DNA of 64,000 nt, taken from assembly GCA_949825065.1 (NCBI GenBank), contig OX463864.1, forward strand, positions 10,219,787-10,283,786, read 5' to 3'. Under the pieces are notes generated by a model, which was given only the letters and a program-made list of their open reading frames with translations, was not told the DNA's origin and made no database searches. A program made the position numbers and the translations under genes. Below, piece by piece: positions 1 to 10,304 of this stretch. Source of the DNA: Odontocerum albicorne. Its lineage: Eukaryota; Arthropoda; Insecta; Trichoptera; Odontoceridae. Every line of letters starts with the position of its first letter. Within the stretch, counting starts at the first letter, position 1.

Positions 1-314
1 GCACGGGGCAATTTCGGCCAAGAGCGGAGAGATTTTGGGGAAATAACTGTTCAACAGATTTTCCGATCGGTGTACTGACTTAGAAATTTCTAGGGCCTCT
101 AATCTGTCCAATTTATTTCCGTTACCACTGATATGTAAGAATTTGGCATCATCGATAGAAAAGTATGATTCTCACGGTGACAATGATTAGCCATTTCAGA
201 ATAAATTAGAGGATTTGTTAAGGCGGATTTGTGTTCACGAAATCTCTTTTCAAAAGATCTTCCTGTCTTTCTTATATAGAAATTATCACAGTCAGCACAT
301 AAAAGTTTATACAC
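1..314 (-). pseudogene. Penelope-like element C-terminus with GIY-YIG endonuclease remnant
   Basis: Reading leftward, positions 314-99 encode a 71-residue segment with the pattern YKLLC-x2-C-x2-FYI-x-KTGRSF-x3-FREH, which is the GIY-YIG-type endonuclease core of Penelope-like retroelements (known family feature; the usual YIG glycine is replaced by R here). After a stop at about 99 the homologous reading continues in another frame to the window edge (segments such as RLEALEISKS), so there is at least one frameshift. The upstream side joins repeat A directly at about 300, so the RT domain is missing or lies elsewhere. Decayed copy; endonuclease function is inferred from family only. Confidence 0.75.
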
Positions 315-690
315 ACCACTGTGTTAATATGTATACATCACGCGAATTACATATGTATACATCACGCGAAATCAAACTCCTCACACTTCATCACTCCAGA
401 CATACCAAAAACATTCATCCAACAATATAACGCACATAATTATAAAAATAAAAACAAAAAATTATAAAAATACAAACGTAAAACAACAAAAAACACCACA
501 TTTAAGAGATCACACAAACCTTTTCCACAAGTCATTCCTCTTGCAAGCCCAAGTACTCAAACTCTTGTCCCAATAACAACCACGCTCCGATCGACTGCCT
601 AAATTGTTGGTCGATACTTTTTCCCGATTTTTGATTATATAAAACCCCGTTGCACATTCTCATCAACCTGACAACCAGTGGTTATTATAT
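296..690 (-). repeat. Repeat family A, rearranged copy
   Basis: Carries the blocks shared with seven other copies in the window: the TATACATCACGCG block, the CTTGCAAGCCCAAGTACTC-like block, and at 636-676 the TATATAAAACCCCGTTGCAC block. The last block follows the distal part instead of preceding it, so two partial copies are joined. Better copies elsewhere end in an AATAAATAAATAAA tail, so the family is probably a SINE or a LINE 3' region. No coding capacity seen. Confidence 0.6.
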
Positions 691-1187
691 TGTAACGTCT
701 TGTATTTTTCTATATTCACTCGTCATTTGAATTTTTATTGTATTGTGTAAAAAATGTTTACGATCGAAATCGATTGTAAAATATTGTAAATTAATAAATA
801 TGTTACAATATTTGAAATCGAATTCGGAACCCACAGGTGTATTTGACTTACGTTACAAAAGCATTACACATCTACTTCAAATATTGCTTCATTTCCGAAA
901 ACTACAATCGATCATCGTCGTATGTCATTCATGAAAAATATCGTCGATATTATCAAAAATATTAGAGCCCTAAGTGATATTATCTTTTAATTTAAAATTT
1001 CTCGGAAGGATTATCGATAATCGTTGTCTTTATACGAGTATTCAAGCAAAATTATCAAAAATTGATAACGGTTTGATATGAGCTGTAGAAATAGATTGAG
1101 TACAGGGGAATAATTATGGCGTGGAAATGTAAATATAGTGTTCTATAATTATAATAATATTTATTATTATAGTTATATAACACTACA

Positions 1188-1912
1188 TACAATTCTAATG
1201 GATTTGGGTTTGTTTTTAATTTGTCGTGTCCCCAGTAAACTATAACTTCATACCAGAAGGCATTGAACTGGTTGAATATTAGAAATAGACGCCAAATTCA
1301 CATACTATCTCGATTGTATAATCTCCTCAACTGTCCCGCCACCCCCCTCATAACTCGCTGAAAATTTTCAGCGTCTTTCCAATCATGGATTAGCGCTACG
1401 CTCAAACATATATTGTCTATTGGCCTTTCCAGTTCACCGCTCCTCTTTTTTTACGTCGTCCTTTACTGTCCACGCACTGAGACTTTGGAATAACTTACAA
1501 ACCAATATAAGACTCGCTCCGTCCTTGGCATGCTTTAAGGAGTGACTGAAAAAACTCTTAATTTCAGTAAAATAACGTGTTTTATTCCAGAATTTTCTCT
1601 TCCTTTCCTCTCCACCATCCCTTCCTTTCCTTTTGATCGATGATATCTCACTTTAAATGAAAAAATAGTGTTCGGGTGATTGTCCGTGTTTGTGGGGTTC
1701 GTGGGTATATTCTCACGTATGTACAATATTTATGGATTTCGTAGGAATGGATAGTAATTTGAATGATTTATGCGACCACGTAACTTGCTTTATTTACTTT
1801 TGTCTGGTTGGTTGGAAGAGATTGCCCTCTGGCAATAAGCCCATCAGATTGTACTTGCAATAAAAGTGTTAAGTAAAGAAATAAACTAGGCTTTTGCCTG
1901 TATCTCATTGAG
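1188..1912 (-). repeat. Repeat family A copy split by LINE B
   Basis: The left part (about 1188-1245) ends at CCCCAGTAAACTA and the right part (1881-1912) resumes AAACTAGGCTTTTGCCTG. In uninterrupted copies (for example 54520-54560) these two are contiguous, so the 640 bases between are an insertion, flanked by the short duplication AAACTA. Confidence 0.65.
1246..1880 (+). mobile_element. LINE family B, 5'-truncated copy, Jockey/CR1-like RT C-terminus plus 3' UTR
   Basis: At about 1456-1570 the plus strand encodes the end of a non-LTR retrotransposon polyprotein (pattern FTVHALRLWNNL-x-TNIRLAPSLACFK, then KKLLI and a stop), with one in-frame TGA where the copy at 42.1 kb has CGA. It is followed by a roughly 300-base 3' UTR and the tail GCAATAAAAGTGTTAAGTAAA. 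The UTR contains the GGTTGGTTGGAAGAGATTGCC stem-loop region shared with SINE C. Inserted into repeat A with a 6-bp duplication. The 5' end is missing; bases 1246-1455 have no clear reading frame. Confidence 0.7.
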
Positions 1913-2560
1913 AATAATAATAATTGTAGAAGAACTGAGAATCACTGACAGATTGTGGACAATATGTCTTTGACGAGGTTGAGGGGTAAAGAAGAACTGG
2001 AATGGCAAATAATGCGATGGTAAAGCTGGAAAACATATGGAAGACCAGAATTATCATAATCAGGACGAAAATTAGGCACGTCCTAGTTAAGTTTCTAGTC
2101 TTTGCAATATTCATGTATGGCGCGGATACTTGGGCTCTAAGACCAAGCGAGATACGTAGAAAAGATGCATTTGAAATGTGATGCTGGAAAAGGATGTTAC
2201 AAATTCCATGGACTGCAAGACGAACTAAAGCTTCCATTCTTGACGAGCTGAGAATCACCAACAGATTTTCGACAATACGCATTCAACGAGTCGTCCAATT
2301 CTTTGAGCACATTGCCTGTTGCCGAGGAGAGAAGTTTGGAGAGGTTTGTGGTTACTGGAGGCGTGGAAGAACGACGCACAAGAGGAAGAATTCCAATGCG
2401 TTGGACTGATTAAGTGAGATACGTTACTGGACTACCCTTGCCAACTGCCTTTCGAGCCGCGGAGTGCAGGGATGGATGGAGAGGAGTCGTCAGAGGCTAT
2501 CATGGGAGTCACGATATTCTGTCATGAGCTGCACGATAGGATGATGATGATGATGATAAT
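1913..2560 (+). pseudogene. RTE-like LINE reverse-transcriptase C-terminal remnant (family O)
   Basis: From about 2100 the plus strand reads FMYGADTWALRPSEIR, then MLQIPWTARRTKASILDEL, then a VVQFFEHIA block. This is the conserved region downstream of the RT fingers/palm found in many insect non-LTR elements. It has stops and frameshifts. Bases 1925-1975 repeat the ELRITNR/FSTI block seen again at 2248-2280, so part is duplicated. It ends in a GATGATGATGAT microsatellite tail at 2540-2560, typical of RTE-type 3' ends. Not functional. Confidence 0.65.
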
Positions 2561-2565
2561 AACAA

Positions 2566-3140
2566 ATCATCTCAAAGTGAAACGTCAACCTTAAGTTCAC
2601 ATTCATCTCTAATCACTTCATTCAGAATTCTGTCATATTTAATCACCCCGTGTATTGTTCTAAAGTGCACGCATTTCTACTGTATTTATTCGTCTCTTTT
2701 CTACCTTGTTCCACGTTCCACTCTCATACATCAAAGTTGTTACTTTATTCATTCATTCCAAGTGTCCAAACCACCTCAAAGTGAAACATCAGCCTTAAGT
2801 TCACACTCATTCCTAATCATTTCATTCCAAATTCTGTCATATTTCATCACCCCGTGTATTCTTCTAAAGTGCACGCATTTTTACTGTATTTATTCGTATC
2901 TTTTCTACCTTGTTCCACGTTCCACTCCCATACATCAAAGTTGTTACTTTATTCATTCATTCCAAGTGTCCAAACCACCTCAAAGTGAAACATCAGCCTT
3001 AAGTTCACACTCATCCCTAATCATTTCATTCCAAATTCTATCACATTTCATCACCCCGTGTATTCTTCTAAAGTGCACGCATTTCTACTGTATTTATTCG
3101 TCTCTTTTCTATCTTGTTCCACTCCCATACCAAAGTTGAA
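2566..3140 (-). repeat. Threefold tandem of a LINE L fragment (unit about 205 bp)
   Basis: Three adjacent units beginning TCAAAGTGAAAC near 2572, 2776 and 2983 share nearly all bases. On the minus strand each unit encodes a decayed piece of LINE L: LMYGSGTWN, then a RIHGV-like block, then DRIWNEMIRNE and the WFGHLE-like block. The continuous plus-strand frame at 2762-3139 is antisense to the RT and is not a gene. The array is a local satellite made from LINE sequence. Confidence 0.7.
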
Positions 3141-3472
3141 ACTACTAATTATATGTTATAAATAAAGTTATTATAAATATAACAAATCGCCAAATTATAT
3201 TTGTATTATTTGTAAAACTCTTTATATACTATATTCTTTGTTGAATAATTTTTCGAGTTCATTGTCCTCAGATAAGGTGGTTGAGTATTAATTTGTCAAG
3301 TTATCAACTCAACCCAAATTAAGTCATTCAAATAAAATGTTTAATAAATTGCCTTTATTTTGTTTAATACAATTAACAACAATATATTTATGGTATCATT
3401 TTCATTATCAGGTATTGCCTCTCTGACCTAAGAATAACCTTAGAACTAAGTTGAACGATATATAATATACTA

Positions 3473-3600
3473 TTGGGTGTTAACATAAGTTGTGTACGTT
3501 TTCTTCAAATTAAAAAATGAGCACCAAAACTAAAACGAAATGGTAGAGGTTATACGTCATTCGAAAGAAAATTTTCTACTCTACGAGATACAGTAGAGGC
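3473..3600 (+). mobile_element. Solo 5' terminus of a mariner element
   Basis: Starts TTGGGTGTTAACATAAG after TA at 3471-3472 and runs about 130 bases parallel to the arms of the foldback mariner at 3779-4745 (shared ATGAGCACCAAAA and TTATACGTCATTC blocks). No coding sequence follows. Confidence 0.6.
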
Positions 3601-3778
3601 CACAGAAATTTCATCTCCTAATATTTTCAGGTTTTTCTGAAATTGCGTCAAAGGGAAATTTTATTCCACGGTTGTCATTTTTTTAAAATAAAATGTACGA
3701 GTAGATCAATTCTGACATTTTTTTACAAGATTACATAAAATCTAATTGCCTTTTCTCGTGTTAGGAATTTTTATTATA

Positions 3779-4745
3779 TTAGGTGTTAACATAAGTTGTG
3801 CCCGTTTTTTTTTTCAAATTTAAAAATGACCACCAAAAGTAAAACAAAATTGTAAAGGTTATACGTCATTCAAAAAGAAATTTTCTGCTCTACAAGATAT
3901 TTTGTTTGCTTTTACGTTACATGTATTATTTTATTTTATTACAAGCCTTCAAAATTGAATGTCAAGTAGACGAAAGTGAGCATTTTCGACCCCTCCTTCT
4001 GTTCGAGTTCAATCGAGGGAATAAAGCTGCCAAAGCTGCTCGCGATATTTGCGAAGTGTACGGTGGAGATGCTATGAATGAAAGGACAGCTCGTCGATGG
4101 TTTTTGGGTTTCAAAGACGGTATTTTCGACCTGAAAGACATGGAGCGTTCCAGACGACCAGTGGACTTCGATGAGGACCGATCAATTGTCGAACGTTGAT
4201 TTTTATTGTTTTCACTCAAAACATGTGGAACCCAAGCGCCGAACTTCTGGACTTTTCGCCTTGATTTAAGATGGCGGTGTACAGTCATATGACTACAATT
4301 CATCTGCTCAGCCAATTCTACGGTGGTTTGAAGGGGATCTTCATGAATAATATGGTTTGAGCGGTCCTCATCGAAGTCTACTGGTCGTCCGGAACGTCAA
4401 AATTACCGTCTTTGAAACGCAAAAACCATCGACGAGCTGTCCTTTCATTCATAGCATCTCCACCTTACACTTCGCAAATATCGCGAGCAGCTTTGGTAGC
4501 TTTATTCCTTCGATTGAACGCGAACAGAAGGAGGTGTCGAAAATGCTCACTTTCGTCTACTTGACATTTCATTTTGTAGGCATGTAATCAAATAAAATAA
4601 TATACGTAACGTAAAAGCAAACACAATATCTTGTAGAGCAGAAAATTTTCTTTCGAATGACGTATAATCTCTACCATTTTGTTTTACTTTTGGTGCTCAT
4701 TTTTAAATTGGAAAAAAACGGACACAACTTATGTTAACACCCAAT
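3779..4745. mobile_element. Foldback mariner: two 5' halves head to head
   Basis: Both outer ends carry the same terminus (TTAGGTGTTAACATAAG on the left, its inverted form ending CACCCAA on the right), flanked by TA at 3777-3778 and 4746-4747. The left arm on the plus strand (about 3955-4198) encodes the first mariner helix-turn-helix (LLFEFNRGNKAAKAARDICE, then ERTARRWF). The right arm on the minus strand encodes the same region and extends to the second HTH and signature (LAEQMNCSHMTVHRHL, then GAWVPHVLSENN). The whole DDE catalytic half is absent. Arms are about 420 and 540 bases. No functional transposase; it could only move if supplied with transposase in trans. Confidence 0.75.
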
Positions 4746-4861
4746 ATATTATGTTTATTTCATTTCTTTGTTTTAGACTTACATCAGTTTAAGGGGTAAT
4801 GCTCTCGTATGAGATTATACTATGAAATTAATTTAAAAAAAAAACATTGTTAAAATTCATG

Positions 4862-4917
4862 ATTTAAGGAAGAGGAATAAAGGAGCTTTAAGATGGATTG
4901 GACACGTGGATATTGTA
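4862..4917 (+). repeat. LINE L fragment
   Basis: Reads RNKGALRWIGHVDI on the plus strand, the RT-distal LRWFGHVE block of LINE L. Too short to place further. Confidence 0.45.
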
Positions 4918-4989
4918 CGGCACCGGTACAAAGAACTGTAGCAATAGGTGGATGGCTGGTGCTCAATGCTCGGAGAATTCAGCTCATGG

Positions 4990-5056
4990 TGAAAGTAGCA
5001 GGTCGATCAGAAGTAGTAGGTCGGTGAGAAGTAGTAGGTCGGTGAGAAGTAGGAAG
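4990..5056 (+). repeat. 18-bp minisatellite
   Basis: About three to four copies of AGGTCGGTGAGAAGTAGT, giving an SRSVRS repeat in one frame. The periodicity, not a gene, explains the open frames on both strands here. Confidence 0.7.
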
Positions 5057-5129
5057 GTGAATAGATTCCTCTTTGGCAGGTAGTAGATGGTTGCAAGTAA
5101 AATGCAGTAGACTGGAGTGAACTGAGAAT

Positions 5130-5455
5130 GTATTTTTTTACATTTGGCGCTCCTTATGTGCAGCCAATTGCTCACGCAAGCGCCTGTTTCCGCCCAAGCA
5201 TGCTGTCAAAACTTGAGAAACGTCACTATTTTCGGAAGTTTTTCGCATGCATGGGCCGGCCGGTTCGCGATGGCCGCGCATAAGGCACATTTTCGTTACG
5301 GTCGCGACACAGCACGGACCCTAACAAACATAAAATTACATAAAAAATACCCAAGAATTTACAAATAAAAAATACCTACATTATACAAATACAAAAAAAC
5401 AAGAAAACAAATACATTATATGTTTTAGGTGACGCATACGTCCGATACATATATA
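5130..5455 (+). repeat. Interspersed repeat family H, GC-richer copy 1
   Basis: Contains CATGCATGGGCCGGCCGG, then CGCATAAGGCACATTTTCG, and ends GACGCATACGTCCGATACAT. The same three blocks in the same order occur inverted at 25965-26240. GC content is clearly above the surroundings. No coding frame recognised; a non-autonomous DNA element is the likeliest reading. Confidence 0.55.
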
Positions 5456-5469
5456 ATGAATGATGAAAT

Positions 5470-5552
5470 AAGTGCAAGGTGTGCGTGGAAGGGGTAGACC
5501 GAGGAAAACGTGGCTGGATCAAATGGGCCAGATTTTAAAAGAAGGTTAAGTG
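5470..5552 (+). repeat. LINE L fragment
   Basis: Encodes VRGRGRPRKTWLDQMGQILK followed by a stop, the C-terminal basic block of LINE L. Confidence 0.6.
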
Positions 5553-5577
5553 ACAAGTATGAATAATAGAAGATTTT

Positions 5578-5827
5578 GTAATTTGTTTTATTAAACACTG
5601 TTTATTCAACTTTTTGTAACGGTATAACCCTACCACTTTCAAAGTTCTCACTTCATCATCAGGGAGCACAAACAAGACTTGTTTGTGCTACCCTGATGAT
5701 AAGGTGAAAGCCTTGAAACTGGTAAGGTGACACCGTTACAAAAAGTGGAATAGACAGTGTTTGATAAAAACAAATTACAATGTATTTAAACCTCCACAAT
5801 GTTGATGCCTTAACTATAAATAATATA
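5578..5827. repeat. Foldback repeat family R, copy 1 (Penelope-terminus-like)
   Basis: Long inverted repeat: the left arm begins GTAATTTGTTTTATTAAACA, the right arm ends TTTGATAAAAACAAATTAC, and the centre is the hairpin GCACAAACAAG/CTTGTTTGTGC. The right arm carries CTGATGA followed about 16 bases later by GAAAC, the two conserved hammerhead core segments. About 50 bases after the palindrome (TTTAAACCTCCACAATG) also belong to the family. The Tigger element directly to the right is inserted at a TA in or just after this tail. Confidence 0.6.
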
Positions 5828-6300
5828 CAGTGAAACCCCGTTTTTACGTGCCCGGAATTCACATTTTCCCGCTATTTGCGTAATTTTTTTATAATCCCGT
5901 TTTATTTTAGTACATTTACTACCCGCTTTTACGTTTTTATTTCTCGCAATTTACGTTTGAAATATTTAAAATGCAAATCAATTTTTAAACATATTTAATT
6001 AAATGCGCGACGATTTAAAATATTTTAAATGAATTTTAGAAAGCAGAAATATGTTGTTTCTATTTATAGACACGTGTGCAGCTGCAGCGCTCATGGTCAA
6101 GGTTACACGAGTCGTGTAATATAATGCAATTTGTGGGGAATTTAGTGAACAAGAGGCAGGCAGACTGTATAGGCAGGTCAATCTGTGCTTGTGTTTTAAG
6201 CCTGTCGGTCGTGTACATACAATTTCAATTGTTGTGTATTTCGTGTGGCAATTTACATTTTTTTCATTTCTTTTAATTTTTCGTTGAATCCCTTCAAATA

Positions 6301-6655
6301 ATGTCTCAGCAAAAAAAACATTATCGATTCGAGAGAAAAGGAAAATTCTCGAAAAAGTACGATTGTTCACTTGATTCGCTCGCGCGTGATTTGGGCATAC
6401 CCATTACAACTTTGGCTGCGATAATAAAAATCGCGAATCGATTGAAAAAAGTGAGATGCAATGTGGTCCCATGGCGAAAAAACGCATGTACATAACATAC
6501 AACCTTCAAAATACGATGAAATCCTTAAAGAATGGTTTGTCAGCTCGCGTTCCAGCAATATGCTAGTCAACGGTCCATGAATTCGAGATAAGGCCCTGCA
6601 CATTGCGTCTCGATTAAATATCGAAGGATTTACTGCATCAAATAGATCGTTTCAA
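6301..6655 (+). pseudogene. Tigger-like transposase, N-terminal DNA-binding half
   Basis: Starts MSQQKKHYRFERKGKF. The block FSKKYDCSLDSLARDLGIPI followed by TTLAAIIK is a CENP-B-type N-terminal HTH. After a frameshift near 6490 the second DNA-binding (Tc5/CENP-B) domain is readable: KYDEILKEWFVSSRSSNMLV, an in-frame TGA, then IRDKALHIASRLNIEGFTAS. Homology stops at about 6655, where the DDE domain should begin. Confidence 0.75.
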
Positions 6656-6687
6656 GAAGAGGCACTCTGTGGTGTATAGATCAGTTT

Positions 6688-7011
6688 TTGCGGGAATCTC
6701 GAAGTGTTGATTTGGAGATCGCTGAAGATTGGAAGCAGGCGGATGTTCCTACTCTAATTGTGATGACATCTGAAGTTATGGATATCGATGATATAGTAGA
6801 CAGTCACATCCACGAAAACTTATCCGACGAAGAATTATCTGGTGAAGAAGAGGTAAACTTAATCCATCCAATTTCAACAAAAGAATATGCTATGAGGCAT
6901 ATTGAGGGCCTTAAAAGCTACTTTACTAGCATTGAAAACGTACAAGACGAAACTTTCTTATCGATTTATAAGATCGAAAGAGCTGTAAACCAGCACAAAA
7001 ATATGAACTAA
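6688..7011 (+). pseudogene. Tigger-like transposase C-terminal tail
   Basis: A 107-residue frame, mostly acidic (DIDDIVDSHIHENLSDEELS then GEEEVN), ending in a helical YAMRHIEGLKSYF segment, matching the post-DDE tail typical of Tigger transposases. The junction at 6655-6690 joins the second HTH almost directly to this tail, so roughly 200-250 residues including all catalytic aspartates are lost. The initial Met is probably fortuitous. Confidence 0.65.
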
Positions 7012-7179
7012 ACCGATTCGCGCGATAATCTAAATAAAATAATATTTTCAATTTCATTTTTTTTTCTAGCCCCGAATCTACGTTTTCCCCTCTAATTTCG
7101 TTTTTTTTATCAGTCCCTTCAAAAACGTAAAAAAGGGGTTTCACTGTACATACAATATAATAGAAGACAGTGAAATGTA

Positions 7180-7290
7180 TAAATATGTAGAAAATACGAA
7201 AATTGTGTGCTTGGATAGAAATCTTTGGCGATCTGTGTTCTCTGCCTACCTCGCATGGGAAACGGTGTGATGGTATGTGTGTATGTATAA
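7180..7290 (+). repeat. LINE L 3' end fragment
   Basis: Encodes VCLDRNLWRSVFSAYLAW, the terminal VCRDRKVWRS-AYP block of LINE L, followed by its GTGATGGTATGTATG tail. Confidence 0.6.
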
Positions 7291-7336
7291 AATTCACATA
7301 TTAAGTTTGCTTTTAATTAATTATCAATAAAACACC

Positions 7337-7620
7337 TCCATGGCTTAGTGGACAAGAATTTGTCTCCCATCAAGGTTCGATACCCGATGGTGCCCAAAAA
7401 TGAAATTAATATAATTAAAAAATACAAGTCTGGTAGCAACACTCACATACGTTAAACGTGTGCGAGTGTTGTTGCCGATCTATGTGTGGTAATATTTCCA
7501 GTATCTGCAATGCGCATATTTGAGTTACTTGCATATTCCAATGGTTCTTACATCGAGGGATCGATTACTGGCAGACAATACTATCTCCTGGTCATGCTCT
7601 TAAACATATTCGCATCATCA
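7337..7620 (+). mobile_element. tRNA-like SINE family D
   Basis: A tRNA-like head at 7337-7392 (CCTCCATGGCTTAGTGGACA with GGTTCGATACC as a B-box-like element) is followed by a body containing GAGTTACTTGCATATTCCA and TGGTCATGCTCTTAAACAT. The body recurs at 33640-33800 and 56740-56870. RNA polymerase III promoter boxes are inferred from the tRNA-like head. Confidence 0.55.
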
Positions 7621-7659
7621 ATTCGTATATGTTAAGAAATACTATTGAATGCATGAATT

Positions 7660-7765
7660 TATTTATTGACTACACTCAATATATTCAAGGGTGTGAGCTG
7701 AAAAACTTTTGGTGTCCTCTCGGTTGGGGTCATCCTCCTGTTGGTGGAGCATATTTGCATTATAC
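7660..7765 (+). repeat. LINE-type 3' UTR family V, partial
   Basis: Shares AAGGGTGTGAGCTGAAAAAC and the TTGGTGGAGCATAT block with copies at 23690-24065 and 37370-37595. Only the 5' part of the shared segment is present. Confidence 0.5.
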
Positions 7766-7789
7766 ATTTGTCTTATTAGTCGGTTTTAT

Positions 7790-7955
7790 TTATTCGTTCT
7801 TCATGCCCAAATCATCTCACAGTGATCTTTTTCATTTTACTTAAAACATCAGCCTTATTAACACATTCATCCCTTATCGCATCATTCCGTATTCTGGCAT
7901 ACATTGGCTCTCAATGTATTTTTCTTAGTTCAAGCATTTGTTTGGTTCTGTTACC
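7790..7955 (-). repeat. LINE L fragment
   Basis: Matches the minus-strand blocks seen in the copy at 55415-55960 (CCCAAATCATCTCACAG, TCATCCCTTATCGCATCATT, CGTATTCTGGCATACATTG). Decayed. Confidence 0.55.
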
Positions 7956-8494
7956 CCTCGTCAATGGTCTCAGCTTTTCTTCAGGTATAATAGTGAGCGC
8001 TTGGAAACGGTTTATTATGTGCAGCAGTGTGAACCCATGGTGTCGGAGGTTTCACTGATTCACGTAACAAAATAATAAGGGAGTTACCGTCAGGTTTGAT
8101 ATATGTATTTAAATATATATTAATCTTTATTGAAAGCAAACACATAAAGAATAATCGTATTGAGATGACGAAACAGAGTGACACTTTCTTATTGTGATTT
8201 TGTGGTGTGTATAGTGATATTGTTCCCGATGATGGGAGAGGATAATATAATCAAAATAAAAACTAATGAGTCAAGGTGCCTTTGCAAAAAGCCGCTGCAT
8301 TGGGAATAATCATGAATTGCTTTGTTTGTGTCGAAGGAATACGTAGAGTCATACAAATATACATTTCTACTATAGGATTTATTTCTTCCTTGTGGGGTTT
8401 TGGCGTGCCGAGGCCACACCATTAAAATATTATCAATTAACGCTTGTTCATGTTTTTATACACGAGGGTTGTAACAGTTCATTTCAATATTTTT

Positions 8495-8590
8495 GCCACG
8501 CCCACGTTTCACTATCATACATCAGTGTTAATATTAGAATACTGTTGTGGACAATTATCTTAGTAGATTTTAATATTGTAGACATTTGAT
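8495..8590 (-). repeat. LINE L fragment, RT region
   Basis: Minus strand reads IIVHNSILILTLMYDSETWA, the YGSETW-type block just after the RT catalytic domain. Confidence 0.55.
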
Positions 8591-8739
8591 TGAGATACTG
8601 GAGACATTTAAATGAAGGAAAATATATACAAGTACGAGTATATGGTAAGGCAAGGAAAAACGAATTTATGGCAGATAAGTTAGCAAAAGATCTGAGCAAA
8701 TATCTCCTCAATCAAGTTAATTGCTGAGATGTTTGTCAA

Positions 8740-8995
8740 AATCAAATTATTGAAGAACGATTAACAAAACAAATATATAGTGCAAATATGAGTGTAAGAT
8801 GGGGAAGAAGGACACCAAGGATAGCATAGTTGGATGAAGTGAATTAGATTCTGAAAGAAAGAAATGCAAAAAGTGTGAAAAATAGTATGAGAAAGTGTAT
8901 GGATGTAGAGGACGCGAAATATGTGTCGCAATAGAAAAATCTGGGGCTTGTCTTATTAACATATCTTGAAAGCGAAACGGCGTGATGGTATGTTT
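8740..8995 (+). repeat. LINE L 3' end fragment
   Basis: Plus-strand copy of the ERLTKQIYSAN to GRPRK to CMDVEDAKYVSR blocks, ending GTGATGGTATG. Several stops and frameshifts. Confidence 0.55.
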
Positions 8996-9234
8996 ATATA
9001 TTCACTTGCTATATTGCTATCAATGAACTAACTATTTACTTATTTACTTATCTGTAAATTATTAAGTGTGAAAGGGAAAGTTAATTTATTTATTTATTTA
9101 TCAACAGTATAGTAAACCTTAAAAAAATAAACCCCGTGCGTTTTATGTATTACAAAAAAATACACAATACATTAAAATAATTTATTATACACGATTTAAG
9201 ACTAAATACACAAAAAAAAATCCTCAGATATCTA

Positions 9235-9603
9235 TGGTACAGAACAAAGGGCGATTACCCAAAATATGCTCACCATGTCGAACTTCTCAAGGTGTGTAAC
9301 TATAGAAACCTCGAAACAAGAAGGCAAGAATCCGTTGCGATATTCTAACATAAGGTTTTTCAAGGTGGCTTTAACTGTCCCGCGATTCTAGAAACACTAA
9401 GTTTACATGTACCTAATAAATATAGCCGTGCAAGGAATCACCCTCTGTTCTACATACCAACTTACAGGACGAATATCATGGCTAAACACTTAGTCACGCG
9501 TGGTATAGAGATATTGAACCAACTGAATGACACTGTTGATATATTCTCGGTACCGTCTAGCAGTATGAGAAGAATCCTGGCTGATATTCTTCCTAACGAA
9601 TAA
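9235..9603 (+). pseudogene. LINE reverse-transcriptase C-terminus (family W, Jockey/CR1-like)
   Basis: From 9375 one frame reads NCPAILETLSLHVPNKYSRA, RNHPLFYIPTYRTNIMAKHL and SVPSSSMRRILADIL, with a stop at 9601-9603. The LxFxVP-x-R-x-RN-x-LFYxP pattern is the common end of Jockey/CR1-type polyproteins. The upstream part (9235-9370) is frameshifted. Single copy in the window. Confidence 0.6.
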
Positions 9604-10082
9604 ACTAACTTTAGATGCAGACCCTCTTTGTGTAAGAGGAGATATACGTGCAAAGTAGATAAAAAAATTATAAAATAAACTATATTTGCATACTTTTTAC
9701 AACAGATTTATAAAATTTACAACAAAAAATAATTTACAATAAAAATCACCTTAAATTACAATTATTAACGTTGAGGGAAGGTGGTAACTTTTGTAATGTC
9801 TCGACTACCAATGTAAAAAAAATATGTAACAAGGTGGTTCTTTGATAGGGGAAGAGCAAGTAGTTAAGAGATTTGAAAGCCTCCACATAGACATGTAATT
9901 GAATAACTGATGCGAGTGTTGAGTTGTTGGTTATGATTTTGGTGTAGTTGTTGAGATGTTGGTGCTACTAGAATTATTAACGCGATTACGTGGGATTTAA
10001 GGATGTAAATACAGAGTATGAATATTTCAGCTGCTTGTTTTGGTATTCAGAGTTTTATAAGAATGTGAGTGAATGAATGAAT

Positions 10083-10300
10083 GACGACCTTCGCGGCCTA
10101 GTTGGTAAGACGACCTAGTCTTTCTGCCTGAAAGTTGCGGGTTCAAATCCCGCAGGAATCCAGACTTAAAAAAAAAGGATTCCTGTCTGGTTTTCACTTC
10201 ATGCATCTTTTCTTTAACATCTTTCTGATGGGTTGAAAGAGATTACCACATTGCAATAAGCCTGTCAGTATGTACTGTATATAACGAAAGTCTAATACAA
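10083..10300 (+). mobile_element. SINE C copy 1 (tRNA head, LINE B-like tail)
   Basis: The tRNA-like head has GCCTAGTTGGTAAGACG (A box region) and GGGTTCAAATCCCGC (B box and T-arm). A polyA-like spacer and GGATTCCTGTCTGGTTTTCA body follow, then the LINE B-like tail TTTCTGATGGGTTGAAAGAG and a CAATAC-rich end. The tail hairpin is decayed in this copy. Confidence 0.75.
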
Positions 10301-10304
10301 TACA

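Larger units (their letters stand above)
5828..7146 (+). mobile_element. Tigger/pogo-like DNA transposon, internally deleted
   Basis: Terminal inverted repeats CAGTGAAACCCCGTTTTTAC at the left and its inverse at the right, with one or two differences, each flanked by TA (5826-5827 and 7147-7148). Length 1319 bases. It contains the N-terminal DNA-binding part and the C-terminal tail of a Tigger-type transposase but no DDE core between them. Tigger/pogo elements duplicate TA and use a CENP-B-like HTH plus a DDE domain (known family traits). Confidence 0.8.
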
